From Chloroflexota bacterium (GTDB lineage Bacteria > Chloroflexota > Limnocylindria > QHBO01): a stretch of 20,905 nt of DNA. Position 1 is the first letter of the stretch; every line of letters starts with the position of its first letter. Location: positions 1-20,905 of the forward strand of contig JAHWJN010000003.1 in the NCBI GenBank assembly GCA_019348395.1. The letters run 5' to 3'. The position numbers and the translations under genes are program-made. Under the pieces are notes generated by a model. That model saw only the letters and a program-made list of their open reading frames with translations, ran no database searches and was not told the DNA's origin. Of the stretch, positions 1-6,086 are shown piece after piece.

Positions 1-448
1 CGGCCGAGGCATGCGGCTCCTCCAGCTCGGCCGGCGTGCCGCGCCAGACCTTGGGGATGACGAGGAGCGGCTCGGCGGCGCCGGCCGGATCGAGCGTGAT
101 CGAGCCATCGTGGTCCCACAGCTCGAACGAGCGGGTTTCCCGCAGGCGCTCAACGGTGCGCCACCTTCGGCCGATTCGGACCTCGACGTCGCGGTGGTAG
201 GCCACGAGCCGTTCACCGCCACCGACGTGCAGGGGATCGCGGCATCGTATTCGTCCGCGCACGCGCACCGTCCGTCCCTCGAGCGTCTCGTCGTCCATCA
301 CGCGGCCGACCTTGACCTCCGGCGGCCCGGCAAGACGGCGCGCCAGTCCGGGCCGTGCACCGACGGCACGCAGCAGCAGCATGCCGCCGGCCACCATCAG
401 GGCGCCGGCAAGCGCGACGAGCAGCAGGACGCCGACGACGAAGGGCAT
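1..448 (-). CDS. Membrane-anchored BAM/GIDE-like domain protein (partial, C-terminus off the left edge)
   Basis: The reverse strand is open from an ATG at 448 to the left edge, giving 149 residues. Residues 3-27 form one strongly hydrophobic helix, so the protein is probably anchored by its N-terminus. Residues about 45-125 read like the BAM/GIDE domain found next to MUL1-type E3 ligases and in bacterial membrane proteins: a VRVRGRIRC strand, then LVAYHRDVEVR, RRWRTVER, and a strand ending SITLDPAGA. This domain is of unknown biochemical function in bacteria. The gene lies 22 bases downstream of the ybaK-like gene on the same strand, so they may be co-transcribed, although a TATCCT hexamer eight bases before the ATG could give it its own near-leaderless promoter. 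The domain call rests on pattern memory, and the missing C-terminus could carry another domain. Confidence 0.6.
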   Translation of the reverse strand, partial: MPFVVGVLLLVALAGALMVAGGMLLLRAVGARPGLARRLAGPPEVKVGRVMDDETLEGRTVRVRGRIRCRDPLHVGGGERLVAYHRDVEVRIGRRWRTVERLRETRSFELWDHDGSITLDPAGAAEPLLVIPKVWRGTPAELEEPHASA

Positions 449-456
449 GGCGCCGA

Positions 457-462
457 AGGATA
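457..462 (-). promoter_or_regulatory. Putative -10 hexamer TATCCT before the BAM/GIDE-like gene
   Basis: Read on the minus strand, TATCCT ends eight bases before the ATG at 448. There is no Shine-Dalgarno sequence. The spacing would give a leaderless or nearly leaderless transcript, as seen before several other start codons in this window. Confidence 0.3.
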
Positions 463-470
463 GCGGGCGC

Positions 471-950
471 TCAGCCCGGTGCGGCAGCGGCGATGTCGGC
501 GATCCGTCCTGCGCTGACCCGCACGAGCTCGTCGGGACCGATGCCGAAGACCGCGTCGGGCAGCCCGGCCGCGGCCCAGACCCGGCGGTGCGCCAGCAGG
601 TCACGGTCCACCACGACCGGGAGTGGCGTGGCGTGTCCGAAGGGCGGCACGCCACCGATCGCGAAGCCGGTTGCCCGTCGTGCCTCGTCACCGTCCGCCC
701 GTCGGGCGACCGTCGCCGCGAGGACGCGCGCCAGGCGTGCGGGGTCGAGCCGGTTCGCCCCCGAGACGAGGGCCAGGACCGGACGGTCGTCGGCAACGAA
801 GACGAGGGACTTCACGATCTGGGCGACCTCGCATCCGACGGCGCGTGCGGCGTCCTCCGCGGTGCGGGTTCCCTCCGGAAAGCGTTCCACGCTGATCTGG
901 AGCCCTGCCGCGCGGGCGGCGCCGACCACGCGCTCGACGTTCGGGTGCAT
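471..950 (-). CDS. ybaK: YbaK/EbsC-family aminoacyl-tRNA deacylase
   Basis: 159 residues, the normal length for the single-domain YbaK family. Members hydrolyse mischarged tRNA (Cys-tRNA(Pro) in the E. coli type) in the cytoplasm. The family hallmarks are visible: an N-terminal TAEDAARAVGC segment, the conserved lysine in QIVKSLVF (K47), the LVSGANRLD strand (61-69), and the GFAIGGVPPFGH glycine-rich loop (95-106). The ATG at 950 is chosen because a TATCAT hexamer sits six bases upstream, exactly the spacing of a leaderless -10 box, and the protein starts directly at the fold. It is divergent from the thiamine operon and upstream of the BAM/GIDE-like gene. The exact substrate cannot be told from sequence; ProX-like or YbaK-like activity are both possible. 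Confidence 0.9.
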   Translation of the reverse strand: MHPNVERVVGAARAAGLQISVERFPEGTRTAEDAARAVGCEVAQIVKSLVFVADDRPVLALVSGANRLDPARLARVLAATVARRADGDEARRATGFAIGGVPPFGHATPLPVVVDRDLLAHRRVWAAAGLPDAVFGIGPDELVRVSAGRIADIAAAAPG

Positions 951-978
951 CGACCGATGATAGGGGTCGTGCTAGGCT
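950..978 (+). promoter_or_regulatory. Putative promoter of the thiamine operon (TCGACC-17-TAGGCT)
   Basis: TCGACC at 950-955 (four of six matches to TTGACA) and TAGGCT at 973-978 are separated by 17 bases. Transcription would begin about 985, shortly before the riboswitch aptamer at 999. The motif is weak and no experiment supports it, but the position relative to the riboswitch is right. Confidence 0.35.
957..962 (-). promoter_or_regulatory. Putative leaderless -10 box TATCAT of ybaK
   Basis: On the minus strand TATCAT is followed by six bases and the ATG at 950, placing the hexamer at -12 to -7 relative to the start codon. No ribosome binding site is present. This is the arrangement expected for a leaderless transcript. 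Confidence 0.4.
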
Positions 979-998
979 GATCGAGACAGTTCAAGAGA

Positions 999-1087
999 CG
1001 ACAGGGGAGCGCCATCGCGCTGAGAGTGCGGCCGACGCGGCCGCAGACCCTCGAACCTGATCCGGGTCATGCCGGCGAAGGAAGTCG
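999..1087 (+). ncRNA. TPP (THI-box) riboswitch aptamer
   Basis: The region carries the conserved THI-box elements in order: a purine-rich AGGGGAGC (1003-1010), the CTGAGAGTG pyrimidine-sensor segment (1020-1028), the variable P3 arm, ACCCTCGAACCTGATC (1047-1062), GGGTCATGCCGGCGAAGGAA (1064-1083). The closing P1 helix can be drawn from CGAC (999-1002) with GTCG (1084-1087). It lies directly upstream of thiamine pyrophosphokinase and the YkoEDC transporter, the classic context for TPP-repressed uptake and salvage. High TPP is expected to switch off expression through the downstream platform (see 1102-1179). Confidence 0.95.
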
Positions 1088-1101
1088 ACGCAGCTCGCAC
1101 C

Positions 1102-1148
1102 GCGGCGCACCCATGTCCGGAGCCACTCGCTCCGCGCAGGTGCGCCGC
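1102..1148 (+). promoter_or_regulatory. Riboswitch expression platform: 10-bp stem with apical hairpin
   Basis: GCGGCGCACC (1102-1111) and GGTGCGCCGC (1139-1148) are perfectly complementary over 10 bp. Inside the 27-base loop, GGAGC (1119-1123) pairs with GCTCC (1129-1133) across a five-base loop. The following sequence TCGTCGTTTCG is only weakly U-rich, so a strong intrinsic terminator is doubtful. GCTCC (1129-1133) is also complementary to GGAGC (1175-1179), the thiN ribosome binding site, which would allow translational control. The pairing is seen; the mechanism is inferred. Confidence 0.6.
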
Positions 1149-1174
1149 TCGTCGTTTCGCCCGATCACGTGCAT

Positions 1175-1178
1175 GGAG
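1175..1178 (+). promoter_or_regulatory. Ribosome binding site of thiN (GGAG)
   Basis: GGAG ends ten bases before the ATG at 1189 and supports that start over an upstream in-frame ATG at 1069, which lies inside the riboswitch. It is complementary to the loop-side strand of the platform hairpin. Confidence 0.5.
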
Positions 1179-1188
1179 CGTTGAGCCG

Positions 1189-1842
1189 ATGAGGGCCGTG
1201 GTGGTCGCGTCCGGCGATCTCGTCCCCGGGGACCTGCGCCATCTCGACGGCGCCGACCTCGTCATCGCGGCCGACGGCGGCGCTGCCGCCCTGGAACGGG
1301 CGGGATGCCGGATCGACCGGCTCGTGGGTGACCTCGACTCGGCCGACCCCCTCCTGGTCGAACGATTGGGGCGGAGCGGCACCGAGGTCACGCAGTACCC
1401 GGCCGACAAGGACGCGTCCGATACCGAGCTCGCCGTCGAAGCAGCGCTCGATGCGGGAGCGAGCGAGGTGATGCTGCTGGGCGCACTCGGCGGCGAGCGG
1501 CTCGACCACGAGCTCGCCAACGTCCTGCTCCTGGCCGACCCGGTGCTCGGTCCGCCGCTGCGGATCGCGAGGGGCACGAGCCTGGCGCGTGCCGTCCGTG
1601 ACGGCAGGCGACTCGACATCGTCGCGGGGCCGGGGTCGCTCGTGACCCTGCTCCCGATCGGTGCCGAGGTCACGGGCATCACCACCGTCGGGCTGCGGTG
1701 GACGCTCGAGGATGCCACGCTGCCGATGGGCCGCTCGCGCGGCCTGAGCAACGAGGTCCTCGAGGCGGGCGCATCGGTCCAGCTCGGGCGCGGGACGCTC
1801 CTCGTCGTCGAAACCATCATCGAAGGAGTGAACCGATCATGA
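1189..1842 (+). CDS. thiN: Thiamine pyrophosphokinase
   Basis: 217 residues, typical of bacterial thiamine pyrophosphokinase, which transfers pyrophosphate from ATP to thiamine giving TPP plus AMP in the cytoplasm. Conserved elements are clear: AADGG (27-31), the metal/ATP site GDLDS (47-51), KDASDTE (74-80), GGERLDHELAN (101-111), and the C-terminal thiamine-binding GLSNE (185-189). The start at 1189 follows a GGAG site; the frame is open upstream but only through the riboswitch. It is the first gene after the TPP riboswitch and overlaps ykoE by an ATGA junction, so it is feedback-regulated together with the transporter. No thiamine biosynthesis gene is present in the window, which points to salvage of imported thiamine. 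Confidence 0.95.
   Translation: MRAVVVASGDLVPGDLRHLDGADLVIAADGGAAALERAGCRIDRLVGDLDSADPLLVERLGRSGTEVTQYPADKDASDTELAVEAALDAGASEVMLLGALGGERLDHELANVLLLADPVLGPPLRIARGTSLARAVRDGRRLDIVAGPGSLVTLLPIGAEVTGITTVGLRWTLEDATLPMGRSRGLSNEVLEAGASVQLGRGTLLVVETIIEGVNRS
1822..1828 (+). promoter_or_regulatory. Ribosome binding site of ykoE (GAAGGAG)
   Basis: GAAGGAG ends ten bases before the ykoE ATG at 1839, inside the last codons of thiN. It is one of the few good Shine-Dalgarno sites in the window and fixes the start of ykoE. Confidence 0.5.
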
Positions 1843-2432
1843 CCATCACCACCTCGAACGGAGCCGGCTGGCGCGTCGTCGACATCGTCGTCGCGGCGGT
1901 CGTCGCCGTCGCGTTCGGCGTCGTCTTCCTGGCCTGGAACGCGCTGTACGCCGCCACCGATCCGCTGTTCGCCTTCCTGCCGCCGGCCCAGGCGCTCCTG
2001 TACGGCGTCTGGCTCCTGCCGGGCGTGCTGGTCGGCCTCATCGTGCGGCGGCCGGGCGCCGCGTTCTTCGGTGGCCTGGTCTCGGCCGCCGTGTCGGTCC
2101 TGCTGGGCTCGCCGTATGGGGCGGACGCGCTCATCTCGGGTGCCATCCAGGGAGGCGGTGCCGAGCTGGGATTCGCCATCGGCCTGTACCGGAACTGGAA
2201 CCTGCCGTTCGCGATGCTCGCCGGCGCGCTGGCCGGTGTGGCGGCCGCGATCCACGACGTCGTCCTCTACTACCCCGAGGTCGGCATCGGCTTCCAGGCG
2301 GTCTACGGTGCTGCGACCGTTCTGAGCGGCGCGGTCATGGCGGGCATCGGCGCCTGGCTCCTGCTGCGAGCGCTCGTGGGGACCGGCGTCCTGCGGGACT
2401 TCGCGGTCGGGCGCGATCAGCGCGAGATCTGA
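1839..2432 (+). CDS. ykoE: YkoE-like substrate-binding (S) component of thiamine ECF transporter
   Basis: 197 residues with about six hydrophobic segments, as expected for an ECF S component. The N-terminus WRVVDIVVAAVVAVAFG then VVFLAWNALY matches the YkoE family, and the segment around LLYGVWLLPGVLVGLIVRRP and the glycine-rich GGAELGFAIG fit the family pattern. It binds the vitamin in the membrane and docks to the YkoD/YkoC energizing module. The start is set by the ATGA overlap with thiN and a GAAGGAG site. YkoE is reported to bind thiamine, and earlier predictions named HMP; the neighbouring thiamine kinase favours thiamine here. Other S components are less likely because the dedicated ykoD and ykoC genes follow. 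Confidence 0.88.
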   Translation: MTITTSNGAGWRVVDIVVAAVVAVAFGVVFLAWNALYAATDPLFAFLPPAQALLYGVWLLPGVLVGLIVRRPGAAFFGGLVSAAVSVLLGSPYGADALISGAIQGGGAELGFAIGLYRNWNLPFAMLAGALAGVAAAIHDVVLYYPEVGIGFQAVYGAATVLSGAVMAGIGAWLLLRALVGTGVLRDFAVGRDQREI

Positions 2433-2440
2433 GCCCGCCT

Positions 2441-2457
2441 CCCGGCACAATGCCGGG
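2441..2457 (+). repeat. Perfect hairpin immediately before the ykoD start codon
   Basis: CCCGGCA-CAA-TGCCGGG is a perfect 7-bp inverted repeat with a three-base loop, and its last base is directly adjacent to the ykoD ATG at 2458. It fills most of the 25-base gap between ykoE and ykoD. It lacks a U-tract, so it is more likely a translational or mRNA-stability element than a terminator, or a chance repeat. Confidence 0.5.
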
Positions 2458-3924
2458 ATGGCGGACGAGGCCGGCACCCCGGTCCGGATCGAGGCGCGCG
2501 GTTGGGGGCTGCGGCATCCCGGTCGACGCGACTGGGCCCTGCGCGGTGTGGACCTCGTGGTGGAGCCCGGCCAGCGCGTCCTGCTGCTCGGGCCGTCCGG
2601 CGCCGGAAAGTCGACACTGCTCACCGCGCTCGCGGGACTGATCGACCGGACGAGCGGGGCAGAGACCGAGGGCGAGCTGCTCGTCGACGGCCGGGATCCG
2701 CGCGAGGCTCGCGACCGGACCGGGTTGCTGTTCCAGGATCCCGAGTCGCAGATTGTCATGGGGCGCGCCGGGGACGACGTGGCGTTCGGGCTCGAGAACC
2801 GGTGCGTCCCGACCGATGGCATCTGGCCGCGCGTGGCCGCGGCCCTCGCCGCGGTCGAGTTCCCGTACGGCCGCGATCGACCCACGCATGCGCTGTCGGG
2901 TGGGGAGCAGCAGCGGCTTGCGCTGGCCGGGACGCTGGCCCTGCGCCCCGGCCTGCTGCTGCTCGACGAGCCGACCGCCAACCTCGATCCCGAGGGAGCC
3001 GCCGAGGTGCGCCGGGTGGTCGACCGGGTGCTGGATCGGGGCGGCGCGACGCTCGTGCTGGTCGAGCACCGCGTGGACGAGGCGATCCGGCTGGTGGACC
3101 GGGTCGTCGTCCTCGAGGCGGGCGGCGGCGTGATCGCCGACGGTCCACCCGGTGCCGTGTTCCGGGCCCGGGGCCAGGAGCTGGCGGCCGCGGGAGTCTG
3201 GGTCCCCGACCATCCGCCGGCAGCGCCGTCGCGACGCGACCGCCGGACGCCGGGCGCGCTCGTCCTCGCGGAGGGGGTCCGATTCCGGTACCCGGACGCC
3301 GGGACGGATGCGGTCGCGGGCATCGACCTCCAGCTGCGCTCGTCCGAGGCGCTGGCCATCATCGGGCCGAACGGAAGCGGCAAATCGACCCTTGCGCTGC
3401 TGCTGGCCGGGCTCCTCGTCCCGCGGGCCGGGCGCGTCCTCGCCACCGAGGCCCTCTCCCCGGGGCACGGACACGAGCCGATCGCCGCCTGGCCGGCGCG
3501 CGAGCTCGTCCGTCACATCGGCACCGTGTTCCAGGACCCGGAGCATCAGTTCCTCGCGTCCACGGTGCTCGAGGAGCTCCTGGTGGGCCCGCTGCGAGCG
3601 GGTATCGGGGAGCCGGTGGCGCGACGTCGTGCCGACGAGCTGCTCGACCGCCTGCACCTGGCGCACCTGGCCGAGGCCAACCCGTTCACCCTGTCGGGCG
3701 GCGAGCAGCGCCGCCTCTCGGTGGCAACGGCACTCGCGACGGCTCCCGCGCTGCTCGTCCTCGACGAGCCGACCTTCGGCCAGGACCGGCGCACCTGGGC
3801 GGAGCTGCTCCATCTGCTCGCTGCGCTGCGCGACGGGGGGCGCGGCATCTGTGTCGTGAGCCACGACCTGCCGTTCGTCCAGGCCCTGGCCGACCGGACG
3901 CTGTCGCTGGGAATCCCGGGCTGA
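2458..3924 (+). CDS. ykoD: YkoD-like fused dual ATPase of thiamine ECF transporter
   Basis: 488 residues comprising two ABC ATPase domains in one chain, as in YkoD. Domain 1 (about 9-245) has Walker A GPSGAGKST (45-53), Q-loop LLFQDPESQ (90-98), signature LSGGEQ (146-151) and Walker B LLLLDEPT (166-173). Domain 2 (about 268-486) has Walker A GPNGSGKST (303-311), Q-loop VFQDPEHQ (357-364), signature LSGGEQ (412-417) and Walker B LLVLDEPT (432-439). Both sites look catalytically complete. It hydrolyses ATP in the cytoplasm to drive YkoC/YkoE. The ATG at 2458 lacks a Shine-Dalgarno site and is preceded by a hairpin. The stop overlaps the ykoC start (TGATG). Confidence 0.95.
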   Translation: MADEAGTPVRIEARGWGLRHPGRRDWALRGVDLVVEPGQRVLLLGPSGAGKSTLLTALAGLIDRTSGAETEGELLVDGRDPREARDRTGLLFQDPESQIVMGRAGDDVAFGLENRCVPTDGIWPRVAAALAAVEFPYGRDRPTHALSGGEQQRLALAGTLALRPGLLLLDEPTANLDPEGAAEVRRVVDRVLDRGGATLVLVEHRVDEAIRLVDRVVVLEAGGGVIADGPPGAVFRARGQELAAAGVWVPDHPPAAPSRRDRRTPGALVLAEGVRFRYPDAGTDAVAGIDLQLRSSEALAIIGPNGSGKSTLALLLAGLLVPRAGRVLATEALSPGHGHEPIAAWPARELVRHIGTVFQDPEHQFLASTVLEELLVGPLRAGIGEPVARRRADELLDRLHLAHLAEANPFTLSGGEQRRLSVATALATAPALLVLDEPTFGQDRRTWAELLHLLAALRDGGRGICVVSHDLPFVQALADRTLSLGIPG

Positions 3925-4730
3925 TGCGACTGCTGACCCCCATCGTGCCCGACGCGCGGGCGCCACTCGCCCGTGCCAACCCGGTCGCCAAGCTCGGCGC
4001 CGGCCTCCTCCTGCTGCTCGCGCTGTTCGCATCCCTGGACGGGGTGACCGCGCTGGTCGTGCTGGTGGTGCTGACCGGCGTCCTCGCCGCGTGGTCGGGA
4101 ATCAGGCCCGGCGCGCTGGTGGGCCGTGCCTGGCTCGTCGGGCTCGCGGCGGTCTCGATCGGCGTCTTCAACGTGCTCTTCGCCCCCGAGCAGTCGGGCC
4201 GCATCGTGGCGGAGCTGGGGCCGATCCGGATCGGGCTCGACACGCTGCTCGACGGCCTGGGCCTGAGCCTGCGGCTGCTGGCGATCGCGCTCGCCGGCCT
4301 GCTGGCCACCGCCACCAGCCAGCCGACGGAGGTGGCCGATGCGCTCGTCCAGCAGCTTCGCGTCTCCCCCCGATTCGCGATCGGTGTGCTCGCCGCCCTC
4401 CGGCTGCTGCCGCTGCTCGCCCAGGAGTGGCAGACGATCGCCATGGCACGTCGCGCGCGCGGCGTCGAGGCCGGGCGCTCGCCGGTCGCGATGGCCCGCC
4501 TCTTCGCCGGGCAGATGCTCGCCCTGCTCGTGGCAGCGATTCGGCGTGGAACGCGCATGGCACAGGCGATGGAGGCGCGGGGCTTCGGCGCCCGATCGTG
4601 CCGGACGGTCTCGCGCGTCCAACAGATGCGCGCCTCGGACTGGGGATGGATCGCGGCCTCGGCTGCGCTCGCGGCAGCCGCGATCGGGGTCAGCCTGGCG
4701 CTCGGAACGTGGAGGCCGCTGCTCGGCTGA
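3924..4730 (+). CDS. ykoC: YkoC-like transmembrane (T) component of thiamine ECF transporter
   Basis: 268 residues. The N-terminal half has hydrophobic helices (LGAGLLLLLALFASL, ALVVLVVLTGVLAAW, and others) and the C-terminal half the cytoplasmic coupling region of EcfT proteins. The two Ala-Arg-Gly coupling motifs that contact the ATPases are visible as ARRARGVEAG and AMEARGFGAR. A last hydrophobic helix lies near the C-terminus. The protein couples YkoD ATP hydrolysis to movement of YkoE. The ATG shares one base with the ykoD stop, indicating translational coupling. It is the last gene of the riboswitch-controlled operon; 22 bases separate it from the convergent flavoprotein gene, with no clear terminator hairpin. 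Confidence 0.92.
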   Translation: MRLLTPIVPDARAPLARANPVAKLGAGLLLLLALFASLDGVTALVVLVVLTGVLAAWSGIRPGALVGRAWLVGLAAVSIGVFNVLFAPEQSGRIVAELGPIRIGLDTLLDGLGLSLRLLAIALAGLLATATSQPTEVADALVQQLRVSPRFAIGVLAALRLLPLLAQEWQTIAMARRARGVEAGRSPVAMARLFAGQMLALLVAAIRRGTRMAQAMEARGFGARSCRTVSRVQQMRASDWGWIAASAALAAAAIGVSLALGTWRPLLG

Positions 4731-4752
4731 CGGGAGTGTCGTGTGGTCCGGG

Positions 4753-6060
4753 TCAGCCGATGACGGGCGAGTGGCCCCGGAACGGGTCGAGCCAGCTGGG
4801 CGCATGCGCGCCGCCGACGTAGCGGCCCGGGTCGAACGGCGCCAGCGACAGCGTCCGGGCCCTGCCTCCGGCGATGAGCTCCGACACCAGCAGGCCCAGG
4901 ATCGGCGCGTACGGGTGCCCGTGCCCGGTCAGGCCGGCCGCCACGAACGCACCGGGCAGCGGCGTGCCGTCCTCCGCCGGCAGCGGCCCGGCCATCGGCA
5001 TCTCGAGCGAGGCGAAGTCGAGCAGGCCCGCCCAGCAGCGCACGATCCTCGCGTCGCGCAGCGCCGGGTGGAGGCGAGCCAGCAATCCCGCGAGCAACGG
5101 TGGCACCTCGGGCCCAGCGCGGATCGAGTATTGCCCGATGCCCATGCCGTCGTCGGCCGCCGCGTAGCCCCCGATCACCACCTCGCCGCTTCGCATCTGT
5201 CGCCAGTACTCGTTGCACTGGTTCGTCTCGAAGCCCGGCTCGCCGATGCGCACGTCGAGCATCTCGGTCACGCACACCGTCTCGCGGATCGGCGCGAGGT
5301 TGGCCGCGAGGTGCGGTGCGAGGGCGGGGGTCCAGGCGTTCGTTGCCAACACGACCGATCCGGCTGCCACCTCTCCGTGCGAGGTGCCGACCCCTGCCAC
5401 GCGGCCGCCGCGGGCCAGCAATCGCTCCACCCGGACCCCGGTGATCACGGTGCCACCCAGCTCCCGCACCGCGTCGAGGAGCCGGTAGCAGAGGCGGAAC
5501 GGGTTGAGCTTCGCGTCGCTCGGCGTCCACTTCGCGACCCGGACCTCCTCGACGGCGAGTCCGGGGGCGAGCTCCCGCAGCTCGTTTGGCCCGACCACGC
5601 TCACCTCCAGCCCCTCCACGGCCTGGAGACCGGCCATGCTGCGGACGTGCGCCTCCTCCGCCTCGTCGAGCGCGAGGTCGAGCGATCCCGAGCGATCCCA
5701 CTCGATCCCGCCGGGCAGCTCCGCGTCCCACGCTTCGAGCAGGTCCAGCGACCGGCTCGTGTAGTCGAGGATCGAGCGGCCGCCGGCGGCCCGGACGAGC
5801 GCGGTGACCCGCGGGAAGTGCCCGCCCAGCCCCGTCAGCGCCATTCCGGCATTGCGTCCGGACGCGCCCCACGCCGGCACGTTGGCCTCGATCACCAGCG
5901 GCCGCAGACCGGCACGCGCCAGATGGTAGGCGGCCGATGCCCCGACCATGCCGCCGCCGACCACGATGGCCTCCGCCGTGGATGGCAGCTCGACGCGCGG
6001 GTCGGGCCGGAACGGCACCGGCTCGGGCGGCGGCGTGAAGTCCGGCTCGGCGGGAGACAT
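4753..6060 (-). CDS. DAO-family FAD-dependent amine/amino-acid oxidoreductase
   Basis: 435 residues. After a proline-rich N-terminal tail (about 1-28), an FAD Rossmann motif AIVVGGGMVGASAAYHLARA (31-50) and the ASGRNAGMAL segment (66-75) place it in the DAO (D-amino acid/sarcosine/glycine oxidase and PuuB-like) family. The C-terminal GLTGHGHPYAPILG loop is the usual flavin-contacting strand. Members oxidise secondary or primary amines such as sarcosine, glycine, D-amino acids or gamma-glutamylputrescine; the substrate cannot be fixed here. The ATG at 6060 is preceded on its strand by TACGCT ten bases upstream. It is convergent with ykoC and not under the riboswitch, so a role as ThiO in thiazole synthesis is not supported by the layout. 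Confidence 0.85.
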   Translation of the reverse strand: MSPAEPDFTPPPEPVPFRPDPRVELPSTAEAIVVGGGMVGASAAYHLARAGLRPLVIEANVPAWGASGRNAGMALTGLGGHFPRVTALVRAAGGRSILDYTSRSLDLLEAWDAELPGGIEWDRSGSLDLALDEAEEAHVRSMAGLQAVEGLEVSVVGPNELRELAPGLAVEEVRVAKWTPSDAKLNPFRLCYRLLDAVRELGGTVITGVRVERLLARGGRVAGVGTSHGEVAAGSVVLATNAWTPALAPHLAANLAPIRETVCVTEMLDVRIGEPGFETNQCNEYWRQMRSGEVVIGGYAAADDGMGIGQYSIRAGPEVPPLLAGLLARLHPALRDARIVRCWAGLLDFASLEMPMAGPLPAEDGTPLPGAFVAAGLTGHGHPYAPILGLLVSELIAGGRARTLSLAPFDPGRYVGGAHAPSWLDPFRGHSPVIG

Positions 6061-6070
6061 CAGGCGGTCG

Positions 6071-6080
6071 AGCGTACCAT
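6071..6080. promoter_or_regulatory. Overlapping divergent -10 boxes
   Basis: In a 26-base divergent gap, AGCGTACCAT holds TACCAT on the plus strand (6075-6080, six bases before the GTG at 6087) and TACGCT on the minus strand (6076-6071, ten bases before the ATG at 6060). They share two base pairs, so polymerase could occupy only one at a time. The assignment rests on the TANNNT pattern and spacing only. Confidence 0.4.
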
Positions 6081-6086
6081 CGGCCC

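Noticed and set aside
11..463. Plus-strand open frame at the left edge
   Set aside because: The minus strand here encodes a coherent membrane helix plus BAM/GIDE-like domain; the plus-strand product is polar low-complexity without motifs.
1069..1188. Upstream ATG start for thiN at 1069
   Set aside because: It lies within the conserved TPP aptamer, and residues before the ATG at 1189 have no counterpart in thiamine pyrophosphokinases.
972..3446. Very long minus-strand open frame (over 800 codons) across the thiamine operon
   Set aside because: It is low-complexity Arg/Ser/Pro/Ala-rich, crosses the riboswitch and opposes clearly recognisable thiN, ykoE and ykoD. Such antisense frames are expected at this G+C content.
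4731..4752. Bidirectional terminator between ykoC and the convergent DAO gene
   Set aside because: No inverted repeat or T-tract could be found in the 22-base gap.
4753..6060. The DAO-family gene as ThiO (glycine oxidase) of a thiamine pathway
   Set aside because: It is convergent with the riboswitch-controlled operon, has no riboswitch of its own, and no thiG, thiS or thiF is nearby.
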